From an uncultured Phycisphaerales bacterium (GTDB lineage: Bacteria > Planctomycetota > Phycisphaerae > Sedimentisphaerales > Anaerohalosphaeraceae): a stretch of 64,000 nucleotides of DNA. Made by a program: the position numbers and the translations under genes. The stretch lies in NCBI GenBank assembly GCA_937868095.1, contig CALMLO010000057.1:25066-89065 (forward strand), in the 5' to 3' direction. The notes beneath the pieces are model-generated. The model was not told where the DNA came from. It was given only the letters and a program-made list of their open reading frames with translations, and did not search any database. Below, in pieces: positions 44,330 through 53,235 of the stretch (position 1 is the stretch's first letter; the number at the start of each line of letters is the position of its first letter).

Positions 44330-45892
44330 TTATTTGTTCTTCAGCGACCATGCGCCCGTAGGACAAACCTGTACACAGGAGCGGGCGGCGGGGCCTGCGG
44401 CTTCTTCAACCGGCCCATTCAAAGCCGCCGATACCTGCATCGTAAAACCTCTTCCCTGGAAGGTCAACCCTTCCTGAATGCCATTTTTCATTAACGCCTG
44501 GACACAAAGCCCGCATTGAATACATTTGCCGGATTCAAAAACGGCCTCCGGATGGCGATAAGCACGGGCATATTTTCGCCGCTGGCCCTTATACGTTCCG
44601 GCGGCGGCTTTCAGTTCAGTAGAAAGTCGACGCAATTTGCAGGACTTCTTCTTTCCGCAGTCACAGTGCAGGCATCGTCCGGCCTCTGCCATTGCCTCTT
44701 CTTCCATAAAACCGTCGTCGGGATTGGCAGGTTCTACCGGCCGCCTTTCATCAGCGCCGGCTATATATTGCTGCCATTCTTCCTCCGTTAAGGTTCCTAA
44801 CCGACTATGAAACTCTTCCTGTTTTCCCAAAGCATCGGCTTGGGTGAGAAACCGGTGAATTGCCCAAGCGGCTTCCTTGCCGTCCGCCACGGCTTTCACA
44901 CACATTTGCCGGCTGCCAATGGCTCCTCCGCCCGCAAAGACCCCTTTCATCGAAGTTTGAAAAGTGGAACGGTCAACGACGATTTTTCCGCCCTGAATCT
45001 GAATCGGCAGCGAAAGAGGTCCGTCTCCGGACGGCTCACCCATGGCCAAAAAAACTGCATCAACCCGGCGGCAGAGTTCTTCCAGCGAAAGGTCGCGGCC
45101 CAGCATCGTATTGGGACAAAACGAAATCCCCAGGTCGAAAATCAAACCCATTTCCTGTTCGAGAATCTCCAAAGGAAGTTTCGGCCGGAGCCCGTCTGCT
45201 CGAAGCATCCCGCCGGCAGCACCTGTTTTCTCAAGTATCACACATTGATGTCCCTGCTGAGCCAGCGTATAAGCCGCCGAAAGCCCGCAGGGACCTGCGC
45301 CTACAATGGCCGCCTTTTTGCCGGAGGCCGGTTTGCAAAGAGGCCGGTAAGGCGTCTGAGACCGCAAATCCTTGTCCGCAGCAAACCGCTTGAGCAGACA
45401 AATGGAGACCGGGCCGTCCTGACGGGCGCGCCGGCAGACTTTCTCACACGGAGCCGGACAGATTCGCCCCAAGACAGCCGGCAAAGCAATATCCCGTTTA
45501 ATAATTTTAATTGCTTGAGCCCACTGCCCCGCCGCCAAACAGCGAATCATTCGCGGAATATCCATCCTTGCCGGACAAGCCGACCGGCAGGGACCTTCAC
45601 AATCTCCAATATGATCGCTCAGCAGCAGTTCCAAAGCCGCCCGGCGAGCCGCCTGCACGGCAGGGGTATCCGTATGCACCTTCATCCCTTCCTCAACCAT
45701 CAAAGCACAGGAAGGCATCAGGCCGCTGTATCCTTCCACCTCTACCACACAGAGCATGCAGCTGGTTGACGGCTCAAAGCCCTCCCGATAACAAAGCGTC
45801 GGTATCTCAATCCCTGCCGTTCGAGCCGCCTGCAAAACCGTTGTCTCCGGCGGAACCTGGATTGTTTGCCGGTCTATGGTGAGCGTAATCAT
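44330..45892 (-). CDS. 2Fe-2S / GltD-like flavoprotein lacking NAD(P)H domain
   Basis: A 520-residue redox subunit. Residues about 1-75 form a NuoG-like [2Fe-2S] domain (CYREGFEPSTSCMLC with two further cysteines). About 80-180 is the GltD-type double 4Fe-4S domain (CEGPCRSACPARMDIP, CPAPCEKVCRR). FAD binding begins with GAGPCGLSAAY at about 198. The usual second Rossmann domain that binds NAD(P)H in GltD/NfnB seems absent: AVFLAMGEP runs almost directly into STFQTSMKGVFAGGGA. A C-terminal cysteine-rich ferredoxin-like domain (CIQCGLCVQ and CVQVCPTGAW) follows. ATG 45892 overlaps the NuoEF stop as ATGA. It may take electrons from NuoEF rather than NADPH. Confidence 0.8.
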   Translation of the reverse strand: MITLTIDRQTIQVPPETTVLQAARTAGIEIPTLCYREGFEPSTSCMLCVVEVEGYSGLMPSCALMVEEGMKVHTDTPAVQAARRAALELLLSDHIGDCEGPCRSACPARMDIPRMIRCLAAGQWAQAIKIIKRDIALPAVLGRICPAPCEKVCRRARQDGPVSICLLKRFAADKDLRSQTPYRPLCKPASGKKAAIVGAGPCGLSAAYTLAQQGHQCVILEKTGAAGGMLRADGLRPKLPLEILEQEMGLIFDLGISFCPNTMLGRDLSLEELCRRVDAVFLAMGEPSGDGPLSLPIQIQGGKIVVDRSTFQTSMKGVFAGGGAIGSRQMCVKAVADGKEAAWAIHRFLTQADALGKQEEFHSRLGTLTEEEWQQYIAGADERRPVEPANPDDGFMEEEAMAEAGRCLHCDCGKKKSCKLRRLSTELKAAAGTYKGQRRKYARAYRHPEAVFESGKCIQCGLCVQALMKNGIQEGLTFQGRGFTMQVSAALNGPVEEAAGPAARSCVQVCPTGAWSLKNK

Positions 45893-48252
45893 CGTTTGGA
45901 CTCCACCCGCACCGCATCAGCGGGACAGACACTTTTGCAGGTGCCGCAGCGAATGCACTTATTGCAGTCAATCTGATGCTGCTGATAGGGCTGCATCTCG
46001 ATGGCTCCCGCCGGACAGTGCTGGGCGCAGCGTGTGCAGCCGATGCAGCGGTACGTAATGACATAATCAATCAGTGCCCGACAGCGTCCGGCCGGGCAGC
46101 GGCCCTCCAGATGGGCTTCGTATTCATCCCGAAAATAGCGAAGCGTGGAAAGCACCGGATTGGGTGCGGTCGAGCCCAGGCCGCAAAGACTGCCGGCTTG
46201 AATCAGGCGACCGAGGTGCTCCAGTTTATCGAGGTCCTGGGGGCGGCCGCGCCCCTGACAAATCCCCTGAAGGATTTCGAGCATTCGTTTGGTTCCCACG
46301 CGGCAAAAGGTACAGCGGCCGCAAGACTGCCGCTGCGTAAACTCAAGAAAATAGCAGGCAATCTCCACCATACAATCTCCCTCATCAAGCACAACCAGCC
46401 CGCCGGAGCCCATCATCGCGCCCGCCTGGGTGAGCGAATCATAATCAATGGGAAGATTTGCCAGCCGGGCCGGAATGCACCCGCCGGAGGGACCGCCAAT
46501 CTGCACGGCTTTAAAGGACCTATCGCCGGCAATCCCTCCTCCGACCTCCTCGACAATCTGCCGAATGGTCATTCCCATCGGGACTTCAATCAGGCCGCCT
46601 CGGCGCACTTTGCCGGCGAGGGCAAAGACTTTGGTCCCTCGGCTTGCGGGCGTGCCTACAGCGGCCATAGCCGCTCCGCCGTTTCGGATAATCCAAGGAA
46701 CCAGCGCCAGCGTTTCAACGTTATTGATGAGGGTCGGTTTGCCCCACAGACCTTTTTGGGCGGGATACGGCGGCCGCAGATGCGGCATGGGTCGTCTGCC
46801 TTCGATACTGGCAATCAGTGCGGTTTCCTCGCCGCATACAAATGCCCCCGCCCCGGTACAAATCTCCAGCGAAAGTGAAAAATCCGTTCCGCCAATCCGC
46901 TCTCCCAAAAAACCTTTCTGACGGCAGATCTCCAAAGCCCGACTCATTCGGGCCACCGCCAGCGGGTATTCATCACGAATATAAAGATACCCATGGGAGG
47001 CCCCGACCGTCCAGGCGGCAATCGTCAGCCCCTCCAGAATCCGAAACGGATATGACTCCATCAGCATCCGGTCCATAAATGCCCCTGGGTCGCCTTCGTC
47101 CCCGTTGCAGATGATATATTTGGGCTGAGTCGGGTTTTCCTGAAGGGCTTTCCACTTCAGAAAGGCAGGATAGCCGCCGCCCCCCCGTCCGCGCAGTCCG
47201 CTGATTTCAATTTCCCTGAGGACTTGCTGCGGACTCATAGCAAACAGGCATTTGCGAAGGGCTTCAAAACCCCCCTGGCTTTCATAATCCTTCCAATCAA
47301 GAGGCAAAGAGCGGCCTGCACCGGAGGTCGCCATCGGCACCTGGCGGCTCATATAGGCTGTCAGCTCCTCATCGCGAACCGTCGTCTCAAAACGAATCGG
47401 CGTCTCTCCCAGCCGGTCCTCCAGCAGGGTATCCAGCAGGCGGCGAACCGCCGAACGAATCCGTGCCGTCACGGTTTGAGGACGAAAATGCCGATGCAGA
47501 ATCGCCTCCGCATCCGACGGCTGCACACGACCATACTGAAAGCATCGCCCCTGCGAATCCGTCAGCTCCACCAGCGGAGCCAGATAAGAAACACCCTGGC
47601 AGGAAACATTCCGCAGACACACTCCAAGACGGTCGCGCTGAATCACCTGCTCGAATGCCTCATAAACCCGATGGCTCCCGACAGCCCGACAACTCGTGTC
47701 CAGGCAAATGCGGATTTCCCCCTGGCCGCCGGCTGCGATATCGGCATCGTCTTTGACACTGCCGCCCTGAGCGTTGCCGAGAAAATCCACCAGCACAGAC
47801 GGGACCTTTTCCGGCGATAAATACCCGTAAATCAAGTCATCAATCTGAACCGCCGGCGCCAGCATACAGCAGCCCAAACAAGCCACCTCCTCTAATGTAA
47901 AGAGCCGCTGCGCATCGGTATCCTCTCCCTGGCCAATCTTCAAATGCCGCCGAAAGGCATCGAAAACCTCTCCAGCCCCTTTCACATGGCAAGCCGTTCC
48001 CATACAAACCCGAATGCGATGCCGTCCTGCCGGCTTAAATCGAAACTGATCATAAAAGGTGGCCACTCCCCAAATTTCCGCCAGGGAACGGCCTGTCAAT
48101 TCACTGAGCCGTCGAAGCGCCTCGGCCGGCAGATATCCATAGTGTTTCTGAACGGCCTCGAGGATGGCCAGGGTCTTTTCAGCAGCCGTGCCGAAACGGG
48201 CCACCGTGCTTTCCACAAAATCCAGATGCTGATTGTCCGTCGTCTGCTTCAC
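45889..48252 (-). CDS. NuoE-NuoF fusion with C-terminal 2x[4Fe-4S] (Hnd/NADH-dehydrogenase module)
   Basis: A 787-residue fusion. Residues about 10-160 are a NuoE-like thioredoxin-fold [2Fe-2S] domain (CMGTAC and CLGCC). About 175-265 is a second thioredoxin-like domain (CLDTSC and CLRNVSC), the N-terminus typical of HndC-type NuoF. The NuoF core has the NADH-FMN site GLRGRGGGGYPAFLKW and CNGDEGDPGAFMDR, an SLBB-like segment, and the N3 cluster SCGRCTFCRVG. The C-terminus adds two 4Fe-4S clusters (CIGCTRCAQHCP, CNKCIRCGTCKSVCP). It should oxidise or reduce NAD(H). GTG 48252 overlaps the upstream stop as GTGA and is preferred over TTG 48270. Confidence 0.9.
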   Translation of the reverse strand: MKQTTDNQHLDFVESTVARFGTAAEKTLAILEAVQKHYGYLPAEALRRLSELTGRSLAEIWGVATFYDQFRFKPAGRHRIRVCMGTACHVKGAGEVFDAFRRHLKIGQGEDTDAQRLFTLEEVACLGCCMLAPAVQIDDLIYGYLSPEKVPSVLVDFLGNAQGGSVKDDADIAAGGQGEIRICLDTSCRAVGSHRVYEAFEQVIQRDRLGVCLRNVSCQGVSYLAPLVELTDSQGRCFQYGRVQPSDAEAILHRHFRPQTVTARIRSAVRRLLDTLLEDRLGETPIRFETTVRDEELTAYMSRQVPMATSGAGRSLPLDWKDYESQGGFEALRKCLFAMSPQQVLREIEISGLRGRGGGGYPAFLKWKALQENPTQPKYIICNGDEGDPGAFMDRMLMESYPFRILEGLTIAAWTVGASHGYLYIRDEYPLAVARMSRALEICRQKGFLGERIGGTDFSLSLEICTGAGAFVCGEETALIASIEGRRPMPHLRPPYPAQKGLWGKPTLINNVETLALVPWIIRNGGAAMAAVGTPASRGTKVFALAGKVRRGGLIEVPMGMTIRQIVEEVGGGIAGDRSFKAVQIGGPSGGCIPARLANLPIDYDSLTQAGAMMGSGGLVVLDEGDCMVEIACYFLEFTQRQSCGRCTFCRVGTKRMLEILQGICQGRGRPQDLDKLEHLGRLIQAGSLCGLGSTAPNPVLSTLRYFRDEYEAHLEGRCPAGRCRALIDYVITYRCIGCTRCAQHCPAGAIEMQPYQQHQIDCNKCIRCGTCKSVCPADAVRVESKR

Positions 48253-49997
48253 GGCTGTGCCTGAATACAATAAAGATGCTTCGCTCCGCGCAGATATATC
48301 CGACCGGGCCCAAAGGCGGGTGAAGCCGTAAAAGTATCCGCCAGTTCGTTTTCGCCCAGTTTTTCAAAGACTCGGTCGGCTTTTATCCGCATCATTTTCC
48401 CTTTGGTGCTCAGCAGCAAAAGCGTATCCCCCACGAGGACCGGCGAGGCCTGAAACATTGCGTTTAAGTCTTCGCTGTATAGACGGCTGCCGTCCTGAAC
48501 ATCATAGCATTCAAGATTTCCATCCGTCTCGAGAGTCCAGACGAGCAGGCCATTGCTGATGGGGCTGCAGATATCCGGCATACTGCCTTCGGCCTTCCAA
48601 ACCAACTGCGCCGGCTGGTTTGCCTCGGAGGACTGCGGCGGCCGAATCGCCGCAAGGTGAGTGTACGGTTCCACAGCAAAAACCAATCCTGCCGCTGCCA
48701 CCTGCGTGGGAGCCACATCGCCGCTCAGACAATCCAGACGCCATAACTCCGCCTCTGCCTCTGCATCATAGGCAATCACCCACGGCGAACCGCTGGTCAA
48801 AATCTGCCTGCGTCCGTTCAACTCAACCACGGTCGGAGAGGTCCAGGAATTGGGCACGGGGCGTGCTTTTTCCCAAAGAGTCTTTCCTGTTGCCATATCC
48901 AGGACAATCAATTTGCTTTTTCCCGGCTCATAATCCTGGTCCATCTGCACAATCAACCGATTCTCATATACCGTCAGCGAAGAGGCGTAGCCGTAGGCGC
49001 TGATTGGTACCCCCAGCGAACGAACCCACTGCAGACGACCCTCAAAATCAAAACAGCCCACCTGCCCGTCCGCAAAAATAGCCGCCGCAAAAACACCGTT
49101 GGCGGCCGCCGTCGGAGCCGCATAGCCGGTATCTTCTATGACGGTCATTTCCTGCCGCTGCGAAGCCGGCGCCAGCGGCACAGAACCGGTCCAAAGCAAA
49201 GTGCCGTCTTCCGTGCTGAAGCAATAGAGCTCCTGGCGGTTTGTGTCTGCTCCTGTTATGAAAATCCGATTTCCCCAGACAATCGGCGAGCTGTGTCCGG
49301 CCAGATTCACCGGCACTTTCCAGCGAATATTTTTCCCTGATGCGCCGTCCCATTCCATCGGAATATTATCAAAAGGACAAATGCCGCATCCCTGCGGCCC
49401 GCGAAATACCGGCCAGTTCTGCTTCATTTGTTCCCACCAGGCAACCGCCGTTTGTGTATCGGAGAGCGGATTCGACCGGACCGGCTCCTCCCCAGCTGCC
49501 GGCTGAACCCGCAAAGACCAGAACAGAGCACCGCCGGCTGCCGCCGCCAGAACGACCGAGACCGCCAGCCGTGCCCGTCGGGCTGTCTGGATCTGAAGGG
49601 CTGTCTGTTCTCTCCCCGGCTGCGGATGGGGCACTGTCTTGTGAAAAGACCGGACCCAGCCGATCGTTCCAATCAGAACAGCCCCAAAGAAAACAAACAA
49701 CCCGCTGCCGCGACGGAGAAACTGAAGGCGGGCCAGATGGTCTCGCCGATAGAGGGTATCCAACTGACGAATTTCTTCGGCCAGGGCTTCATCCGGACCT
49801 GCGGTTCGATACGCCGCCCGCAGGGATTCCAGTTTGCTGCTGCGCCGCTCATCGGTAACCTTCAGATGATAAACCTGAACCGCCAGCAGCAGCCCTGCAA
49901 CAGCGGTAAACACCGCCGAGACAATCAGCGAGCCGACCGCCGCCTGATAGCGTGGGTTCTGCCAAAGCAGATATTTACTTTCGGACAAGTCCTTCAT
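48249..49997 (-). CDS. Membrane-anchored PQQ-like beta-propeller protein B
   Basis: A 582-residue protein. N-terminal membrane segments occur at about residues 20-40, 97-115 and 145-165, followed by a periplasmic PQQ-like propeller from about 190. The mature propeller opens NWPVFRGPQGCGICPF and continues with NIRWKVPVNLAGHSSPIVW. The GCGIC cysteines could bind metal or cross-link. Related to propellers A and C in this operon. ATG 49997 overlaps the upstream stop as ATGA and its own stop overlaps the NuoEF start as GTGA, so it is translationally tied to both neighbours. Confidence 0.85.
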   Translation of the reverse strand: MKDLSESKYLLWQNPRYQAAVGSLIVSAVFTAVAGLLLAVQVYHLKVTDERRSSKLESLRAAYRTAGPDEALAEEIRQLDTLYRRDHLARLQFLRRGSGLFVFFGAVLIGTIGWVRSFHKTVPHPQPGREQTALQIQTARRARLAVSVVLAAAAGGALFWSLRVQPAAGEEPVRSNPLSDTQTAVAWWEQMKQNWPVFRGPQGCGICPFDNIPMEWDGASGKNIRWKVPVNLAGHSSPIVWGNRIFITGADTNRQELYCFSTEDGTLLWTGSVPLAPASQRQEMTVIEDTGYAAPTAAANGVFAAAIFADGQVGCFDFEGRLQWVRSLGVPISAYGYASSLTVYENRLIVQMDQDYEPGKSKLIVLDMATGKTLWEKARPVPNSWTSPTVVELNGRRQILTSGSPWVIAYDAEAEAELWRLDCLSGDVAPTQVAAAGLVFAVEPYTHLAAIRPPQSSEANQPAQLVWKAEGSMPDICSPISNGLLVWTLETDGNLECYDVQDGSRLYSEDLNAMFQASPVLVGDTLLLLSTKGKMMRIKADRVFEKLGENELADTFTASPAFGPGRIYLRGAKHLYCIQAQP

Positions 49998-51304
49998 CCT
50001 TCGACCTGTTTTTTCTCCGCCGATACCGCCCGTGCCTTTTCCCGCATCTGCTGTCGCGGACAAAAGGCAAAACATCGCCCGCAGGCAAGACAGCCCGCAC
50101 GGTTGGCCTGGTATTCTTTGCGGACTCGATGAATGCTCACTTGAATAAGTTTGACGCCGGCTGCAAATCCGACAAATATCCCTGCCAGAAGACCGCCAAG
50201 CGAAAACTTCTGCAAAACCGCCGCTTCCTGCGGCCAAAGACTTTCCGCCGGTTTGCCGGAGGTCTCCCAAGCCCGAATCTCGTCAGTTCGTTCGGTCATT
50301 TTGCCGCTCTGCCAAAGGCGAACTTGTTCAGCCAGAGCGACTGCGGGATGACCGGCAGCCAGCACCGGATGCAATCGATATCCAATCCACCCACCCAAGG
50401 CCATCAGCAGCGGAAGCAGCAGAATCAGCAGCCCCAGACGCCGCCGTTCAGCCGGCAGCAACTTTGCCGGCCAGGGGGCGGTCGGCGGCTCAATCGCACC
50501 CAATGGACAGGCCTCCTCACAAAGCCGGCACTGAATACACTCATCGGGGGTAATCCTCACAGACCAAAATGATAAGCGGCTCATCTGTCGAAGCAGCAGC
50601 CCATACGGACAGACAAACCGGCAGTACGGCCGCGCTATAAAAACCCCCACCCCCAGGCACAAAAGGCCCAAAATCCACAACGGCGTATTCAGACTCAGCC
50701 GAAAAAAGGAAACAAACGGATCATAGCGGCAAATCAGAAGCCCGCTGCCGGCCGCTGCCATCAGCACTGCCGCCGCCAAGTAAATCCAGGCAATCATTCG
50801 AAGAGCCGTCTCCAGCCAGAACGGGACTGAGAGCGGCCGAAACACCACCAAATCCTGAATTGCCCCCAGCGGACAGACTGCCCCGCAGAAAACCCGTCCG
50901 AAAAACAGACCAAACAGCAGCGGCAGAAGAAAAAAAACCGCCGCTGTCAGCGGAAGAACATAGGAAGGGTCAAACAGCGACAGCACCACATTGCCCAACG
51001 CTCCCACCGAGCAGATGCAGCCCCGCCGCCAAAAACCAAAATACAGCAAACTAAAAACAGACAAGGCCGCAATCCACCGCCGGCTGCGTTTCTTAAACAC
51101 CAGCCAGGAAGCGGCCGATAAAGCCGCTGCCAGCACTGCAGCATCCAGCGCCTCCCAGAGGGCTTCACGCGGCGGCGACAGATGGACGGTCGGTATTTGA
51201 TAATCCGTTTCAAACTGCGGCGGCGGAAACCGCTGTGCCGCCTGAGCGGCCGCCGCCCAAATCCCCAGCCCAAGCCCCAAACCTGCCAGCGCCAGCCGCT
51301 TCAT
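49994..51304 (-). CDS. NapH/NosR-like membrane iron-sulfur protein
   Basis: A 436-residue membrane polyferredoxin with an N-terminal signal-like helix and about six further helices. Cysteine sites: GCICSVG (C96, C98), FCGAVCPLG (C140, C144), YCRFVCPYG (C228, C232), a full [4Fe-4S] set CIQCRLCEEACP (C256-C266) and a last set CLACGRCFAFCP (C405-C415). The FCGxxCPxG/CRFxCPxG layout is that of NapH/MauN/NosR proteins, which pass electrons between the membrane pool and periplasmic or cytoplasmic partners. It is joined by ATGA overlaps to the Tat ferredoxin before it and propeller B after it. Confidence 0.87.
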   Translation of the reverse strand: MKRLALAGLGLGLGIWAAAAQAAQRFPPPQFETDYQIPTVHLSPPREALWEALDAAVLAAALSAASWLVFKKRSRRWIAALSVFSLLYFGFWRRGCICSVGALGNVVLSLFDPSYVLPLTAAVFFLLPLLFGLFFGRVFCGAVCPLGAIQDLVVFRPLSVPFWLETALRMIAWIYLAAAVLMAAAGSGLLICRYDPFVSFFRLSLNTPLWILGLLCLGVGVFIARPYCRFVCPYGLLLRQMSRLSFWSVRITPDECIQCRLCEEACPLGAIEPPTAPWPAKLLPAERRRLGLLILLLPLLMALGGWIGYRLHPVLAAGHPAVALAEQVRLWQSGKMTERTDEIRAWETSGKPAESLWPQEAAVLQKFSLGGLLAGIFVGFAAGVKLIQVSIHRVRKEYQANRAGCLACGRCFAFCPRQQMREKARAVSAEKKQVEG

Positions 51305-51867
51305 GAAGCCGCATCTTTCAATAAGTACGGCTGGTCAGCCGGAACCCGAACAAACGCACGGGAAGGACAAACCCGAGCGATGGAACATTCATTGCAGTTC
51401 AAACAGCGATCCTGCCGCACCTGCAGAAACAGTGAACCGTTGCCGAACGCCGAACAGCCAACCACACATTTGCCGCAGCCGATGCAGCGGCTTTCATCAA
51501 TCGTAAACTCAAAATACGGCTCCTCAATAAACCGCCGGCGAATAGCCCCTGTCGGGCATAACTGGTGCTCTGCGCCGGTATCCAGGGCCTTCGGCTCCGG
51601 CCCAAAATATCCTGTACATAAATCGCAATAGCCGCACAGGGCGAAGGCATGCACACACTTGACTGCCGATTCAGTGAGGACACAATGGGTCGCACAGCGT
51701 CCGCAGGCGATACATTTGTAAGGGTCAATCTGCCAGAGCCAGCCCTGCCGACGGCTTCGTGCCGCCAGCAGCGCAGAGGCAGCTCCGCCGAGGGCGGCAG
51801 ATACCGTCCACACGCCGTCTTTCAGAAATTGACGCCGGCTGAAAAATTCAGAGGGCTGATGTTCCAT
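51301..51867 (-). CDS. Tat-exported polyferredoxin
   Basis: A 188-residue protein. The N-terminus carries a twin-arginine signal (SRRQFLKDG then a hydrophobic helix). The rest is rich in 4Fe-4S motifs: CIACGRCATHC, CGYCDLC, CIGCGKCVVGC and CLNCNECSIARVCP. It would be folded in the cytoplasm, exported, and act on the periplasmic side of the membrane. Its stop overlaps the NapH-like start as ATGA, so the two are probably partners. Confidence 0.88.
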   Translation of the reverse strand: MEHQPSEFFSRRQFLKDGVWTVSAALGGAASALLAARSRRQGWLWQIDPYKCIACGRCATHCVLTESAVKCVHAFALCGYCDLCTGYFGPEPKALDTGAEHQLCPTGAIRRRFIEEPYFEFTIDESRCIGCGKCVVGCSAFGNGSLFLQVRQDRCLNCNECSIARVCPSRAFVRVPADQPYLLKDAAS

Positions 51868-52123
51868 TCTTATTCCCCGCAGATATTTTTTTGGCGGGTG
51901 AGCGAGTCAGGGGGCAACGCCGATAAAAGCCGCACTGCCGGCAGGAATCGACCGCGGCAGCAGAGCATCGCTGCGGCGGACCAATCCGTCTTTGCTTAAC
52001 AAGCCAAAAGATCGACAGCGCTCCCATGGCCGCCAGTACACCCGTTCGAGCTGTATTCCGCAAGAATACCCGCCTCGAAAAAACCGGACTATGCAAACAA
52101 GATAAATCTCGAAACCAACTCAT
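51848..52123 (-). CDS. Small Tat-type cysteine protein
   Basis: A 91-residue protein I do not recognise. The N-terminal half has a twin-arginine signal (SRRVFLRN, hydrophobic AARTGVLAAMG). The mature part is short with a cysteine motif CRQCGFYRRCP. It overlaps the NHL gene as ATGA and the next gene by 20 bases. In an operon of redox proteins it might be a small metal- or Fe-S-binding subunit or a targeting chaperone-like partner. The frame is supported mainly by the tight overlaps on both sides. Confidence 0.6.
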   Translation of the reverse strand: MSWFRDLSCLHSPVFSRRVFLRNTARTGVLAAMGALSIFWLVKQRRIGPPQRCSAAAVDSCRQCGFYRRCPLTRSPAKKISAGNKNGTSAL

Positions 52124-53175
52124 TGAATTTTCTCAAACACCAGGATTGTATTGCGGACTTGTTCGAGTACATAGATTCGCCCCTGCGGATCCGCCGCTAC
52201 ATCCAGACCTCGGACTTGACAGTCTTGGGGACCTTCACAAACACGAATCGGGGCCTGCCAGCCCAGCTGACGGGGACCGGCAACTACCCCCAGCAGGTTC
52301 CCCTCATCATCATAAAGTTTTACACGAACCAAACCTTTCTCGGCTGTCACAAAAGTCCCATCCGGCAGCATTGCCAGCGCAACCGGATTGCAGCAGCCGC
52401 AGAAACCTTCTATTCCCATCGAAGGACTGCCCCAGTGCCATTCGAGATGACCGTCAAAGGTATAGGCCTCCACCCGCTGACGTCCCGGATTGACCACCCG
52501 AAGAAGCCCGTCTGGAGCGATGAGTATATCAAAATAGGGACTGGGCACTACAAACCCCTCAATCCCTCGTTCAGCATCCTTTTGGCCAATCAGGCCAAGA
52601 GGATTGCCCTGTTTATCAAAACGCCGCACAACCTTATGGAGAGCATCCGCCGCAAAAACATCCTCCCGCCCGACGGCAATCGAAGTCAGCAAGGCCGCCG
52701 GTATGTTTGCCCAGACCGCTAACTGCTCGCCTTGCGGTGAATAGAGTTCGATTCGCTCCGTCAGGGCCGTATAAAGAAGCCCCTCAGCCGTCTTCAGAGC
52801 GGTCGGCATTGCCGGCAAAATAATCTCTTTTTCTTTCCGGCCTGAGGATGAAAAAACAAGGATTTTTTCGTCGCCGGCAGCATAAAGAATCCCTTGAGCA
52901 TCCACATCCACTGCGGAAGCCCTTTGCAGACCGGTTTCGATAGGAGAGCCGACTTGCCGGCAGACAATCAGCCCAGGGTCAATGACAGCCAATTGTTCAA
53001 TAGGATACTCATAGGCCGCTGGAACTTTCTTTTTCACAAAGAAAGCACGGTCCAATATCAGATAGGCGATAAAACCTGCCCCAAAAGCCCCCAAAGCCAG
53101 CAGCAAGGCAAGCAGCCCACTGTTTGTTTTAGCGAACCTCATTTTCTTAAGCAGCTGCCGCATCTGTTTTGCCAT
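52120..53175 (-). CDS. Membrane-anchored NHL-repeat beta-propeller protein
   Basis: A 351-residue protein with one N-terminal transmembrane helix (about 19-42) and a periplasmic NHL-type six-bladed propeller: DVDAQGILYAAGD, VGREDVFAADALHKVVRRFD, IAPDGLLRVVNPGRQRVEAY, ADPQGRIYVLEQV. A cysteine pocket FCGCCNP (about 257-263) and C-pairs near VCEGPQDC suggest metal binding. Its stop overlaps the small Tat gene as ATGA. A partner or scaffold role in the redox operon is inferred. Confidence 0.85.
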   Translation of the reverse strand: MAKQMRQLLKKMRFAKTNSGLLALLLALGAFGAGFIAYLILDRAFFVKKKVPAAYEYPIEQLAVIDPGLIVCRQVGSPIETGLQRASAVDVDAQGILYAAGDEKILVFSSSGRKEKEIILPAMPTALKTAEGLLYTALTERIELYSPQGEQLAVWANIPAALLTSIAVGREDVFAADALHKVVRRFDKQGNPLGLIGQKDAERGIEGFVVPSPYFDILIAPDGLLRVVNPGRQRVEAYTFDGHLEWHWGSPSMGIEGFCGCCNPVALAMLPDGTFVTAEKGLVRVKLYDDEGNLLGVVAGPRQLGWQAPIRVCEGPQDCQVRGLDVAADPQGRIYVLEQVRNTILVFEKIQ

Positions 53176-53235
53176 GCCTGATTAGCAAAGTAAGGACAGA
53201 ATTATAACCGTCCGGCATCCGATATACAACAGACC

